Assembly: GCF_041075285.1 (NCBI RefSeq)
Contig: NZ_CP163512.1
Span: 124,001-188,000, forward strand
From: Providencia rettgeri
Lineage (GTDB): Bacteria > Pseudomonadota > Gammaproteobacteria > Enterobacterales > Enterobacteriaceae
DNA: 64,000 bases
Direction of reading: 5' to 3'
The number at the start of each line of letters is the position of its first letter. The stretch's first letter is position 1. Shown in pieces: positions 27,751 through 37,900 of this stretch. A program made the translations under genes and the position numbers. The notes below the pieces were generated by a model. The model had not been told where the DNA came from, did no database searches, and worked only from the letters and a program-made list of their open reading frames with translations.

Positions 27751-28191
27751 TTAATGGCTTAACGATAAGCTCATAAAAATATGATCCATGCCATCTTCAT
27801 CGTACATTTCCCCTTCGGTTTGATAACCTAAGCTTTGATAGAAGGAAATAGCCGTGTGCTGGGCAGACAGAATAATTTTTTGATACTGATGAGTATTGCC
27901 ATACAGTTGGACAAATTTCATCAATTCTCGACCTAATCCTTTGCCACGATGGGCTTTTTGTACTGCAACACGACCCACTTTGATTAACCCATTATCTAAA
28001 AATATGCAGCGCAAAACCGCCGCAGGTTGTTGGTTTAAATATAAAACGACGTGCAATGCCGAGTCGTCATATTCATCCACATCAATTTCAGCGGGGAACC
28101 CTTGCTCTTGGGTAAATACCTGCTGGCGTAACTCAAAGGCATCTGCCACCAGAGCGGGGTGTGCATGGCCAAGGCTATGTTTGATTTCCAT
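27751..28191 (-). CDS. GNAT-family N-acetyltransferase
   Basis: The 146-residue protein has the acetyl-CoA-binding motif VGRVAVQKAHRGKGLGREL (R/Q-x-x-G-x-G) near residue 75 and FYQSLGYQTEGEMYDEDGM near the C terminus. The N-terminal FELRQQVFTQEQGFPAEIDV is typical of the YjcF/ElaA-like branch. Substrate cannot be told. It stands 75 bases upstream of ybiI on the same strand. Confidence 0.85.
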   Translation of the reverse strand: MEIKHSLGHAHPALVADAFELRQQVFTQEQGFPAEIDVDEYDDSALHVVLYLNQQPAAVLRCIFLDNGLIKVGRVAVQKAHRGKGLGRELMKFVQLYGNTHQYQKIILSAQHTAISFYQSLGYQTEGEMYDEDGMDHIFMSLSLSH

Positions 28192-28199
28192 GGTGAGGT

Positions 28200-28484
28200 C
28201 CTAGGGGCTGTTTATCTTTGCTGCTGATTTTTACCGCTAAAAAAAAGATTAAAAAACAACCAAAAAAATGAATAAATAACTCCGTCGTGCTGACTGACGA
28301 CGATTTGAATCAACTATTTTCCCTAAACACTGCCCTACGGGTTCGATTAAAGCACGTTTCACTCATTTAATGCTGCGTTGAGAGGCTCTTGCCTAGTTCA
28401 CTAGGCGGCGAACCTCTCGCCTTGCCTAAAATGGCTTTAATTCGAATAAAAATCGACCATCAAAGCTCAACAGCCCCTAGGGGC
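28200..28484. mobile_element. MITE-like element with inverted ends
   Basis: About 280 gene-free bases run between CTAGGGGCTGTT at 28201 and its exact reverse complement AACAGCCCCTAG ending at 28480. The similarity of the two ends continues imperfectly for about 34 bases (ATCTTTG..GATTTTTA on the left; the right end reversed gives AGCTTTG..GATTTTTA). The interior contains a hairpin near 28382-28424 (GAGAGG..CCTCTC with CCTAG TTCA CTAGG). These are features of a miniature inverted-repeat element moved by a transposase encoded elsewhere. A second left-type end abuts it at 28478. Confidence 0.55.
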
Positions 28485-28493
28485 TGTTGAGCT
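28464..28493. repeat. Perfect 30-base palindrome at abutting element ends
   Basis: The right end of the MITE-like element and the left end of another copy meet head to head, giving a 30-base perfect palindrome centred on CCCCTAGGGG. The sequence after it (GATTTTTACCGCTAAAAAA at about 28503) repeats the left end at 28227. No matching right end is seen downstream, so the second copy is incomplete. Confidence 0.7.
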
Positions 28494-28636
28494 GTCCCGC
28501 TGATTTTTACCGCTAAAAAAGTAAAGGAATACTTACTATATAACGAGATAGCGGTAGAACAAGGTAAATTGTGTTTCTGTTGATGATGGCAATAGACAAA
28601 AACAGACAATTGTAGGCGAGAAGTCTGCATTTTAGG

Positions 28637-28763
28637 CTGCTGCCAAACATAACATGTTTGGCAGCAGGTTGGATAGATTTTGAAAATAAATGAGGAAAAG
28701 CAATGCATTGCTTTTCGCCTAATAATACAACGTGGGAAAAGCTAGGCTTTTATCCCACGTTGT
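28637..28763. other. Cluster of three strong hairpins, no gene
   Basis: Three perfect or near-perfect inverted repeats lie in 127 bases: 28637-28667 (CTGCTGCCAAACA pairing with TGTTTGGCAGCAG), 28695-28716 (a 22-base perfect palindrome with GAAAAGCAAT arms) and 28727-28763 (ACAACGTGGG..CCCACGTTGT). The gap 28494-28841 has no convincing gene; an 82-codon minus-strand frame here lacks protein-like features. It may be several terminators, a structured RNA or further repeat remnants. Confidence 0.5.
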
Positions 28764-28841
28764 CAACAACCTCAAATGCAGGTGATTTAAAGTAATGAAT
28801 AAGTGAAATAGCTATTTTTTCACTCTCACACTTTTTCAATA

Positions 28842-29165
28842 TTACTTGTTATCTGTTTTTGTATCATTTTCAGCTTTGATGGATTCCGTTTTATCTTTAA
28901 CGTCAGTTGCTAGCTCATCAGCTTTATTGATGGCATCCGTTTTAACCTCTTGACCCAGCTCTGATGCATCTTGTTTCAACTCTTGGGCTTTATTTTTTGT
29001 ATCTTCAGCAAGTTCGTTGGCTTTTTGCTCACCATCAGCCTTTAGTTGCTGGGTTTTCTCTTCAGCTTGCTTAACCGTATCGCTGGGTTTAGATGAATCA
29101 TCACAGCCTGTTATGACAGTCAATAAGCCGACAAAAAGTAATGAAGCGATGACTTTCTTATTCAT
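28842..29165 (-). CDS. Small lipoprotein with amphipathic repeats
   Basis: The start chosen is the ATG at 29165, seven bases after AAGGA, giving 107 residues. A signal peptide MNKKVIASLLFVGLLTV runs into the lipobox ITGC, followed by DD, so retention in the inner membrane (Asp at +2) is predicted. The mature part is a run of 11-residue amphipathic helical repeats (ANELAEDTKNK, ADELATDVKDK), like stress-related LEA or apolipoprotein-like proteins. Function unknown; a membrane-bound stress or spacer protein is a guess. Confidence 0.75.
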   Translation of the reverse strand: MNKKVIASLLFVGLLTVITGCDDSSKPSDTVKQAEEKTQQLKADGEQKANELAEDTKNKAQELKQDASELGQEVKTDAINKADELATDVKDKTESIKAENDTKTDNK

Positions 29166-29468
29166 AAACATGTCCTTAGGGAAAAATGAATTTAAAACCA
29201 TTTATCAGCATTGAGACTCATGCTCATATTTTAATATAGTTGAGTTTAGGGTTTTTATAAAGAGAATAAGCGAATTTTTGAAATATTAAATTAGGGATTT
29301 AATTGGAAGATATGTTTAATTGCTATATTATGTTGAAAATAGATGCTTTTTATCGATTCATAAGTCATAACATCTAAAATCGCGTAAATGGGCTAAACTG
29401 GTTGCAACTTATTGCATAATCAGTAATAAAAATAACGCGTTGGACTAGCTAAATAAAAGGATAGCAAT
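29166..29468. other. Divergent intergenic region, lipoprotein / DUF421 gene
   Basis: An AT-rich 303-base gap between divergent genes. It must hold both promoters. No repeat, operator or RNA gene could be recognised. Confidence 0.4.
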
Positions 29469-30155
29469 ATGACTTACTATTATTCATTTATCATTCTAAA
29501 GTTCCTTATTGGTTTTGCTATTGTTATCACTCATATGAATTTATCTGGGAAAACACAGCTATCCCAAATGACGCCAATTGATTTTATTGGTAATTTTGTT
29601 TTAGGTGGAATTATCGGAGGGGTTATTTATAGTGATACTATACCACTGTATCAATATATAACGATTCTAATAATTGGTGTTTTATTTATTAGTTCTTTGA
29701 ATTTATTAACCAAGAAAGTGAATTTTTTCCGTAATGTGGCGATTGGTAACCCAATACCCATTATCAAAAAGGGGCAATTCATTATGGAAAATATCTTAAA
29801 GAAAAAAAATAAAATCGACATTATCAATATCTCATCACGTATTCATGCCCAGGGGATCCACTCTTTTCAAGAAATTTACTACGCACAAATTGAGCCGGAT
29901 GGGCAACTGACCATTATTTGTGATGAAAAGAATATGCCCTCTGTCATTTTAATGAAAGATGGTGTGATCAGAGCCAGCGAATTAGAGTCGATAGAAAGAG
30001 ACGAGGCGTGGTTAAAACAACAGATTGAATCTCAAGGAATTGAATCGCTCGATGATATTTTCTTGGCTGAATTTTGGCGCGGTGAAGTGAGCTTTATTTT
30101 GCAAGATGGAAAGATAAATCGTAAAGATGCCCATGAGCTGAAAGTCATTGCTTGA
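29469..30155 (+). CDS. DUF421 (YetF-type) membrane protein
   Basis: The 228-residue protein has three N-terminal membrane segments (about residues 8-25, 38-58, 62-80) and a soluble C-terminal part containing GNPIPIIKKGQFIMENILKK. The order of SQMTPIDFIGNFVLGGIIGG then NPIPIIKKGQ fits the DUF421/YetF family, whose biochemical role is unknown. AAAAGGA precedes the ATG. It stands alone. Confidence 0.7.
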   Translation: MTYYYSFIILKFLIGFAIVITHMNLSGKTQLSQMTPIDFIGNFVLGGIIGGVIYSDTIPLYQYITILIIGVLFISSLNLLTKKVNFFRNVAIGNPIPIIKKGQFIMENILKKKNKIDIINISSRIHAQGIHSFQEIYYAQIEPDGQLTIICDEKNMPSVILMKDGVIRASELESIERDEAWLKQQIESQGIESLDDIFLAEFWRGEVSFILQDGKINRKDAHELKVIA

Positions 30156-30185
30156 TATCCTCCCCGCCCTAAAGGCATCCAACTA

Positions 30186-30199
30186 TTAGGGGCTGTTCA
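30186..30199. repeat. Isolated element end (TTAGGGGCTGTTCA)
   Basis: The motif TTAGGGGCTGTTCA repeats the outer end of the element at 28201 and 28478 in the same orientation, between the DUF421 gene and cptA. It is probably a footprint of the same MITE-like family. Confidence 0.35.
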
Positions 30200-30224
30200 G
30201 GGAGGGAGACGGTTTTAAGATAAG

Positions 30225-30259
30225 CAAGTAGATGAAATGTACAGCACTCCATCTACTTG
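30225..30259. terminator. Terminator hairpin downstream of cptA
   Basis: CAAGTAGATG pairs with CATCTACTTG around a 15-base loop between convergent DUF421 and cptA genes. On the plus strand an AT-rich run (TTATATCATTATTTTTTT) follows. Confidence 0.6.
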
Positions 30260-30267
30260 TTATATCA

Positions 30268-31977
30268 TTATTTTTTTAAATCATCGTACAGCATGATTGA
30301 GGATTTATTATCAGGGTCACCGATATAGCGAGGCTGAGGTTTAAATTCAGGGCTAAACAGGCTCTTTTCGGGATCATAACCTGTGTAGTTAAAGCCTGCT
30401 AAGTCAGACCAAGCGTAGATAAAATCCATCGTACTGAATGGACGAGTTGTTTTATCATTTAAATCAAACTGATGTGTGCTTAACCATTCAGGTGATTGCC
30501 ACACAAGGAATGGGACATTGTAGATAACTTTGCTTGGTTTACCTTCACTGCGCCCTAACATTTCATGTGGTGGCGTATCATAGACATCTTCCCCGTGATC
30601 AGAGAAGAAAACTAAAAAACCATTTTCTTTTGAAGAATCAAAGTCTTTAATTAAAGTCGAAACCACATAGTCATTATAATGTTGAGCATTATCATAGGCA
30701 TTGTAGTCTTTAACTTGGTCGCCCTTTAGGTTCGCAGGCACGATGCTATCTTTTTGCGTAAAGACCGCCTTATCTTCTGGGTAGCGGAATTCATAACGCA
30801 TATGGGTTCCTAACAGGTGTACCACGATAAATTTCTTTTCTGCTGGATCCGCAAGTGCTTCTTTGAAAGGTGCAAACACGACATCATCATAGATACGTGA
30901 ACTCTGAGCCATATCATTGTTGAGATAATACTGCTTATCTGTCTGACGAGAGAAGGCTGTCAGTAAAGTATTTCGTTCAGTCATGGTTTGCTGATTAGTG
31001 ATCCAGAATGTTTTAAAGCCCGCTTGCTTCATCATATTCATGATAGAAGGGCGTGAATTAAACAATTCAGGTTCTGTTTGCGTCGCAAATGTGAGAATTT
31101 GCTGTAGTGCTTCAATAGTGTACGGACGCGGAGTCACGACATCATTAAATACTGATAAGTTAGCCGGATAATCTTTTGCTAACTCAGCTAATTCAGGCGT
31201 GGTCGGACGTTGATAACCATACAAACTCATTCTGTCACGACTGGTGGATTCGCCAATCACTAAGACAAAAGTGCGTGGCGTGTTACCATTGGCATCCACA
31301 AAGTTGGCGAGAGGAGGAATTTTACTATTATCGCGGATCAACTCTTCCATATTGGCTAGCTGGTTTTTATAAAGGAAGTAGCCGCTTACAAACTGCCATG
31401 GTGCCGCGTAGGCCAGCTTGCTATTGATATAGGAGGCAACATTCGCCAGTGGTCTATCTTGTTTGATCCCCTTGTTGTAATACGGGACGCCGAACAAAAT
31501 AACCAATATAAGGAAGGAAATTATTATGTTGCCTTTTTTCGGGATATAAACTGGCTTAAGACGTGACCATAGGAAGATTGCAACTAGGGTGTAAGCAAGA
31601 ATGACTCCAACAACTTTAAAGCTAAAGTACTGTTTGAGGAATTCACCGGCTTCATTGGTATTGGTTTCAAACATCACAAACATGACGCTTTGTGATATTT
31701 GGTGGCCATAAACTACAAAGTAAGCCAGTGCAACGACAGAAGACAGCCACAAGATGACCCCTATAACGCCTGCTATCAGTTTAATTTTCCGAGGAAAAAG
31801 TAAGGCAGGTATCAACCATAATGAGCTATAGAGCAGTGAATCTCTTAACCCAATGCTATTACTTTGGCCTGTGGCGACCACATACAGTTGCAATAACGAT
31901 GAGAAATACCAAAAGAAGATTAATAGCCAGAACAGTGATAGCCAGCTAAATTTCTCTGTGCGTGTAGTGTTGAGCAT
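30268..31977 (-). CDS. cptA: Phosphoethanolamine transferase, CptA/EptC type
   Basis: The enzyme adds phosphoethanolamine to the lipopolysaccharide core. The 569 residues compare with 577 in E. coli CptA. Five membrane helices fill about residues 10-190. The periplasmic alkaline-phosphatase-like domain has the catalytic threonine in VIGESTSRDRMSLYGY, metal-site residues in FFSDHGEDVYDTPPHE, and the conserved VVHLLGTHMRYEFRYP. It is monocistronic between terminators. EptA/EptB are less likely because the N terminus (SLFWLLIFFWYFSSLLQLYV) is CptA-like. Confidence 0.88.
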   Translation of the reverse strand: MLNTTRTEKFSWLSLFWLLIFFWYFSSLLQLYVVATGQSNSIGLRDSLLYSSLWLIPALLFPRKIKLIAGVIGVILWLSSVVALAYFVVYGHQISQSVMFVMFETNTNEAGEFLKQYFSFKVVGVILAYTLVAIFLWSRLKPVYIPKKGNIIISFLILVILFGVPYYNKGIKQDRPLANVASYINSKLAYAAPWQFVSGYFLYKNQLANMEELIRDNSKIPPLANFVDANGNTPRTFVLVIGESTSRDRMSLYGYQRPTTPELAELAKDYPANLSVFNDVVTPRPYTIEALQQILTFATQTEPELFNSRPSIMNMMKQAGFKTFWITNQQTMTERNTLLTAFSRQTDKQYYLNNDMAQSSRIYDDVVFAPFKEALADPAEKKFIVVHLLGTHMRYEFRYPEDKAVFTQKDSIVPANLKGDQVKDYNAYDNAQHYNDYVVSTLIKDFDSSKENGFLVFFSDHGEDVYDTPPHEMLGRSEGKPSKVIYNVPFLVWQSPEWLSTHQFDLNDKTTRPFSTMDFIYAWSDLAGFNYTGYDPEKSLFSPEFKPQPRYIGDPDNKSSIMLYDDLKK

Positions 31978-32334
31978 AGTTTTTTTAACTCTTATTTTCT
32001 TTAATCGCTAAGTAATATTGAAAAATAATCGTGAAATCGGTGTTTAGATATACCGCCTAAACTTAAGTTCAAAAAATAGTTTGGTTAGGATGATAAATAT
32101 TTAAGCATTCTTTAATGTTCTGTTTTTCAAGTAAAATGGAATTGAGCTACATTCATTTTAGCTCTTCACCGAGTTGGGTGACTTTCAATTATAGACGATG
32201 TTTTATCATTCATGATCTAAATGGTAAGAAAACGAATTATCGTTTGTTATCGGGCTAAGCGAATTGATATTATCTTTTATTATTCTATGGTATATAAAAA
32301 GTTTTAACGGTTACTGAAAAGGGTGAAATCAGTC
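31978..32334. other. Divergent intergenic region, cptA / potassium channel
   Basis: A 357-base AT-rich gap between divergent genes. It should hold both promoters; nothing else is recognised. Confidence 0.4.
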
Positions 32335-33513
32335 ATGTTAGATAACGGGTTTGTGGCTTTTTTAAAATCATCCTTAACGATTAGGATAGTGCTTTCCCTC
32401 CTTATCATCATTGATGGTTCGATGATTTTAAAACCCGTTTTAAGTGCTTATACTGACTACATTGATTGGCGTGAAAATGGTTTTACCGAATGGTTAAAAT
32501 CGTTAGGATTTATGAAATTATTAGATATTCCGCGCTTTTTACTCGGTATTTCGCTTATTTTTTTGTCTTTATTTATGTTAAATGGTGCACGTATCGCTTG
32601 GGTTTTCTCTTTGTTTTTATTAGGGATCATTTCTTTTGTTGATCTACGAATAGCGCAAGAAAATATTCAGCAAGGTTATTTTTCATTGGCTTTATTTATT
32701 GCGCTGGGGGTGTTTTGGAAACTTTATCATCACCATAGCTTAACCAGTGCAGGGTTCGTAGCAATTACTTGTATTATCTCGTTATTACTCTATTCCATTT
32801 TCGGTACGCTCTATATTGGTAATGAATTCCTACCTGTCGTGAAAGATGGTACGACTGCGTTTTATTTTGCATTGGTATGCATGACCACCGTCGGATTCGG
32901 CGATATTGTCCCTGTAACATTAGATGCGCGAGTTTTTACCGTCACGGTGATCATTTTAGGGATCACTATTTTTACCACTTCAGTGGTGTATGTTGTTGGC
33001 GTATTAGCAAAAGGCACAAAAGACATTGTGCGCAAGAGGTTTTCTTATATGAAAAATCATTATGTGGTGATTGGTAGTACGCCAATGGCGGTCAATGTAT
33101 ATCAAGGGCTGAAAAAACGAGAACTCCCCGTGGCAGTTATTTGCCAAGAAAATCATCGTAGCCATTACCCTGAAAAGGACAATATTGTTACAGGTGACCC
33201 AACCAGTTCAGAGCTACTTGCCGCAGCGAATGTCAAACATGCAAAGTGTGTGCTGATCATGACAGACAGTGATTCACTCAGTACATTTGCCTTATTGGGG
33301 GTGAAGGAATTATCTGGTAGTGATAGTACGGTAAAAACCGTTGTCATGAGCAATCAAGAAAGCAATATGGATAAAATTCGGTTGCTTAAACCCGATATGC
33401 TATTTTCGCTATCCTCCTTAGGTTCTGAAGTTTTGATGCAAGTGCTTTGCGGTGAAGCAATATCGAGTGATTCCATCAGTGATATGCTGTTGAACAAAAT
33501 TGCCAAACCTTAG
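32335..33513 (+). CDS. kch: Voltage-gated-like potassium channel with RCK domain
   Basis: The start at ATG 32335 has AGGGTGA eight bases upstream; GTG 32323 is possible. About 392 residues. Four to six membrane helices span residues 15-220, with the potassium filter in TTVGFGDIVPVT near residue 185. The C-terminal RCK domain starts at HYVVIGSTPMAVNVYQGL. Architecture and length match E. coli Kch (417). It is the gene upstream of ccmA on the same strand. Confidence 0.85.
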   Translation: MLDNGFVAFLKSSLTIRIVLSLLIIIDGSMILKPVLSAYTDYIDWRENGFTEWLKSLGFMKLLDIPRFLLGISLIFLSLFMLNGARIAWVFSLFLLGIISFVDLRIAQENIQQGYFSLALFIALGVFWKLYHHHSLTSAGFVAITCIISLLLYSIFGTLYIGNEFLPVVKDGTTAFYFALVCMTTVGFGDIVPVTLDARVFTVTVIILGITIFTTSVVYVVGVLAKGTKDIVRKRFSYMKNHYVVIGSTPMAVNVYQGLKKRELPVAVICQENHRSHYPEKDNIVTGDPTSSELLAAANVKHAKCVLIMTDSDSLSTFALLGVKELSGSDSTVKTVVMSNQESNMDKIRLLKPDMLFSLSSLGSEVLMQVLCGEAISSDSISDMLLNKIAKP

Positions 33514-33537
33514 AATAAAAAACAGGAAATCAACGGC

Positions 33538-34155
33538 ATGCTAAGTGCACAACAAGTCAGTTGCCTTCGTCAACATCGCATTTTGTTTCAACAACTCAAT
33601 TTTACTGTTCAACCGAGTGAAATTTTGCAGGTTGAAGGGCCTAATGGGGCTGGAAAAACGACGCTTTTACGGATGATGGCGGGATTACTGAAGCCTGATG
33701 AAGGCGATGTGTGTTGGCAAAATCAATCGATTGATAAGTTAAAAGAAGATTTTACTCGCCATCTACTTTATTTAGGTCATAAGCCTGCCGTTAAATCTTT
33801 ACTCACACCGTATGAAAACCTCAAGTTTTATTATCAAATGCACCATAAAGGGCCAGAAGGCGATCGTATATGGCAGGCTTTAGAGGAAGTTTCACTGATT
33901 GGTTTTGAAGATATACCTGTGAATCAACTTTCTGCGGGGCAGCAGCGTCGTGTGAATCTTGCTCGTTTATGGTTAAGTGATGCGCCGTTGTGGATTTTAG
34001 ATGAGCCTTTTACGGCAATTGATGTGGCCGGGGTTGAGCGGCTAACCGCGCGTTTTCATCAACATGCCAAGCAAGGGGGGATTATTTTATTTACCTCTCA
34101 TCAGGCGATGTCAGGGCAATTTGGTTCGTTAAAACTGACGGGCGGGGGTGAATAA
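33538..34155 (+). CDS. ccmA: Cytochrome c biogenesis ATP-binding protein
   Basis: The 205-residue ABC ATPase has Walker A GPNGAGKTTLLRMMAGLL, the signature LSAGQQRRVNLARLWL and Walker B LWILDEPFTAID. These plus the length match CcmA, which powers the CcmABCD release of haem-loaded CcmE. ccmB overlaps its end. Confidence 0.93.
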   Translation: MLSAQQVSCLRQHRILFQQLNFTVQPSEILQVEGPNGAGKTTLLRMMAGLLKPDEGDVCWQNQSIDKLKEDFTRHLLYLGHKPAVKSLLTPYENLKFYYQMHHKGPEGDRIWQALEEVSLIGFEDIPVNQLSAGQQRRVNLARLWLSDAPLWILDEPFTAIDVAGVERLTARFHQHAKQGGIILFTSHQAMSGQFGSLKLTGGGE

Positions 34156-34820
34156 TGTTTTGGTTATTAATTAAAAGAGAACTTAAAATAGCCTTTCGTA
34201 GCTTTTCAGAGTTAGTGAACCCGCTATGGTTTTTCTTGATTGTGATAACCCTTTTCCCTCTTAGTATTGGGCCTGAACCACAGCTATTAGCACGGATCTC
34301 CGTAGGCGTTTTTTGGGTTGCGGCGATTTTGTCTTCTTTACTTTCTTTAGAGCGCTTATTTAAAGATGATTATCTCGATGGCTCTCTTGAACAACTATTA
34401 TTAGCGCCTCACCCTTTATTTATTACCGTGTTTGCAAAAGTCATTGCTCACTGGTTAGTAACAGGATTACCGCTGATTTTATTGTCACCGATAGCTGCCC
34501 TTATGTTGTCATTTAGTGGTGAGACGCTAATGGTTTTAGTGGGGACATTATTGCTAGGTACGCCAGTTTTAAGTTTTATTGGTGCAATTGGCGCAGCATT
34601 AACCGTGTCATTAAAAAAAGGCGGTGTATTAGTTAGTTTGCTGGTGCTACCCCTGTATATTCCTGTGTTGATTTATGCGACAGGCACCATGGAAGCCCAC
34701 AGTTTTAAAATGCCATTAGATGGTTATTTTGCTATTCTCGCCGCATTATTTGCAGCAAGTGTTACTTTCTCTCCTTTAGCGATTGCCGCTGCATTGAAAA
34801 TCAATATTAGCAATAGCTAA
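34155..34820 (+). CDS. ccmB: Cytochrome c biogenesis membrane protein
   Basis: The 221-residue protein has six membrane helices; LIKRELKIAFRSFSELVNPL at the N terminus and SLERLFKDDYLDGSLEQLLL are CcmB hallmarks. It overlaps ccmA by one base. Normally ccmC, D, E, F, G and H follow at once; here they are absent and a truncated cdiA begins 78 bases on. Either the remaining ccm genes lie elsewhere or they have been lost by a rearrangement. Confidence 0.92.
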   Translation: MFWLLIKRELKIAFRSFSELVNPLWFFLIVITLFPLSIGPEPQLLARISVGVFWVAAILSSLLSLERLFKDDYLDGSLEQLLLAPHPLFITVFAKVIAHWLVTGLPLILLSPIAALMLSFSGETLMVLVGTLLLGTPVLSFIGAIGAALTVSLKKGGVLVSLLVLPLYIPVLIYATGTMEAHSFKMPLDGYFAILAALFAASVTFSPLAIAAALKINISNS

Positions 34821-34844
34821 AAATCACGATATTTTTCTTTCAAT

Positions 34845-34864
34845 AAGGGCAAATTATTGCCCTT
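34845..34864 (+). terminator. Hairpin after ccmB
   Basis: AAGGGCAA pairs with TTGCCCTT around a four-base loop just after ccmB, followed by AT-rich sequence. It is a plausible terminator and marks the last position before the cdiA breakpoint at about 34895-34907. Confidence 0.5.
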
Positions 34865-34957
34865 CAGGATATTTTCTAGTTATTTTTACTGGTGTAACAA
34901 TGGCTGATCAAAGCCAATACCCTTGAAAATCAACAAGGTAAAATATTCAGTGCAAGA

Positions 34958-37900
34958 ATGGGTAAGCTTGACTTACAAATTCAGCAGGCACTGGATAACA
35001 CCAGTGGAACATTGACGGGTCGCCAAGGTGTGTTTGTTGAAACCCAATCGTTGATTAACCGCACAGGTAAAGTGATTGCTAGCATGGGGAATATCACCTT
35101 AAATAGCCAATCACTTGAGGGGGATAAAGGTGAAATACTGGCAGCTAACACTTTGAATATTCAAAGTGGAACCCTTTCACTTAATCACGCGCTCACCCAA
35201 GCCAATCACATCTTAATGACGGCGAATACCCTTGACCACCAAGGGGGTAAATTATTACAAACTGGCGATAAAACAGGGAAAATTACCTTACAAGGAAATC
35301 TAAATAATCAAGCGGGTGAAATAGGCAGTAATGGCTCCCTTTCATTAACAGCCAATAGTCTCGACAATCGTGATGGACAAGTTATTACCGCAAAAAATGG
35401 TCATCTTAACATTGAGTTAGATAATGAATTATTAAATCAAAGTGGCGCTCTTATTGGTGAGAGTGGGCTGAGCATAGCGGCCAGTGACATCCAAAATCAG
35501 CAAGGGAAACTGGTTGCCCGCCACGGTGATGCAATGTTGACTGTGGCTAATGGTATCAATAACCAAGCAGGCTTAATTGCCGCAGAGCAACTGTTGCAGA
35601 TGCGCAACCAAGCACTACAAAATCAGTTAGGTTACCTGCAAGCCAATACCATTAATATTAATACCTATAACCAACGATTTGATAATACACAAGGTTCGTT
35701 ATTAGCTAAGCAAACATTAGTGCTAAATAGCGGTCAAATTGACAACCAGCAAGGTTCTATTCAATCAGGCAGTAACATGCTGATTGATACTCATGGTGAG
35801 CAGCTCAATAATACGCAAAGTGGTGATAATAAAGGTATTTATGCACAAGGCGAACTGGCTCTAACCACAGGAGACCTCAATAATGAACAAGGTCGTATTG
35901 TGGCGAAAGGCCCGCTTGCATTGAACAGTCAAGGTGTTAACAACCAGCAAGGTTTAGTGGGAAGCCAATCTGGGCTTTCAATGGCAACGCAGCAACTGGA
36001 TAACCGTGAAGGCGTGATCAAAGGCCACTCTGTGAGTATTGATACACAGGGGCAGCGCCTGATCAATTTTGCTAAAAAATCCGAGCAGGGCATTTTTGCT
36101 AGTCAAAACCTAGCGATAACAGTGGGTGAGTTAATTAACCGCCAAGGGCAAATACAAGCGAACCAAATTTCTCTCGATAGCCAGAAAAACCGGGTTGATA
36201 ACACAGAAGGTGAAATTCTTGCTGTTAATCATTTAATGGCAAATACAGGTGCGCTGGAAAACCAACAAGGTCGCCTTCAAGCAGGTCAGCAACTGACATT
36301 AAACACCCATGGTGAAGCAGTTAATAATAGCCATACGCAAAAAAGCGGAGGGTTATTAAGTGGCGGTGGTTTATCGATTAAAAGCGGTAAACTGCTTAAT
36401 CAGCAGGGACAAATTCAAAGTTCAGGCGAGGCATCACTCACCACGACAGGGATTGAAAACCAGAACGGTCAAATTTTTGCTGGCCAGTCAATGGATATCA
36501 ATACGCTGCAACAGGCATTGTTAAATCAGCAAGGGACATTAGCGAGTAATGGCAAGCTCGAACTGAATATTGGGGATTTCAATAATGCCCAAGGGGTAGC
36601 GCAAGGAAAGCTTGGGCTTAGGGTGAAAGCTGCACAGATTGATAACCAAAAAGGGTTATTACTGAGCCAATCTGCGTTACAACTGACAGGAAAAAACCTC
36701 GATAATACACAAGGGGTTATCCAATCACACGGGAATGCAACGCTGGATATTCATCAGCGGGTTGAAAACCAGCAAGGGCAGCTTTTATCTGGTCAAAACC
36801 TGAGCGTGAATACTCAGCAACTCAATAATACGAGCGGTGTTATTCAAGGCCTCAATCGTGTTGAACTCGCGGTAAAACAGCAAATCGAGAATAAACAAGG
36901 CTGGATAAAAGCCAATGAAAACCTAGATGTTTCTGCGGAGTCCATTGATAACAAAAATACAGCTCAAGCAGGTAAAGGCCTTGAGGGGCTAAATGTTAGC
37001 CTTAGAACCACGCGTTTAGATAACCAAAGCGGTGCGGTTCGTGCGGGGCAAGGGATTGAAGCGAATATCGCGCAAAGCCTAAATAACACTCAAGGGATGC
37101 TATCTGCGGGGACGAAACTAAGTCTAACCGACAATGCGCAAGGTAAAGCCTTAGCCGTATCAAATCAGCAAGGGGTGATAGTCAGTAATGGCTCCGCCAC
37201 GATTACGGCGAACCAGCTAACGGGTGAAGGTAAACTTGTCGCACAAAAAGCATTATCACTAACATTCCATCAACTATTTGAAAATACAGGGCGCATTCAG
37301 GCAGGGGAAAACCTAACAGCTAACTTTGCACAAGGGTTTACTAATAAAGGGCTAATTTCTAGCCTTGGCGAGCTGGCTTTAAACACCACGACCGTTATTA
37401 ACCAACTTTCCGGTGAAATCAGTGGGCAAAATACCCGTATTAAAGCCAGTGGTCGGGTACTGAATACGGGGCTTATTGATGGTGTATTGACCTATATTGT
37501 TGCTAATTCCTTAGATAATTTAGGAACAGGTCGTATTTATGGTGATTTCCTCGCTATTGCGGTTAATTCGCTAGTGAATGATAAACAAGGGGACAAAGCC
37601 GCCGTTATCGCAGGACGTAAAGAGGTTAACCTTGCAGTTTCTGACCTTTTAAACCGTGACCACGCTCTGATTTACAGTGATGGCGATTTAGTTATCGGTA
37701 ACCAATTGAACGACCAGCTACAAGCCATTGGTCATGCCAAAAGCGTGAAAAATCACAGTGCTAACATGGAAGCGGCCGGTAACCTCACACTAAAAACCGA
37801 TAACCTTGAAAATAAAGATATCCATTTACAACTGACTGACGATGCAGTGGAAGTGAGCCGTGAGCATTTTAATTGGTACGACTACGGTAATGGGCGACGT

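Noticed and set aside
28460-28708. 82-codon minus-strand frame next to the MITE-like element
   Set aside because: It runs through the element's end and two hairpins and has cysteine/histidine-rich random composition.
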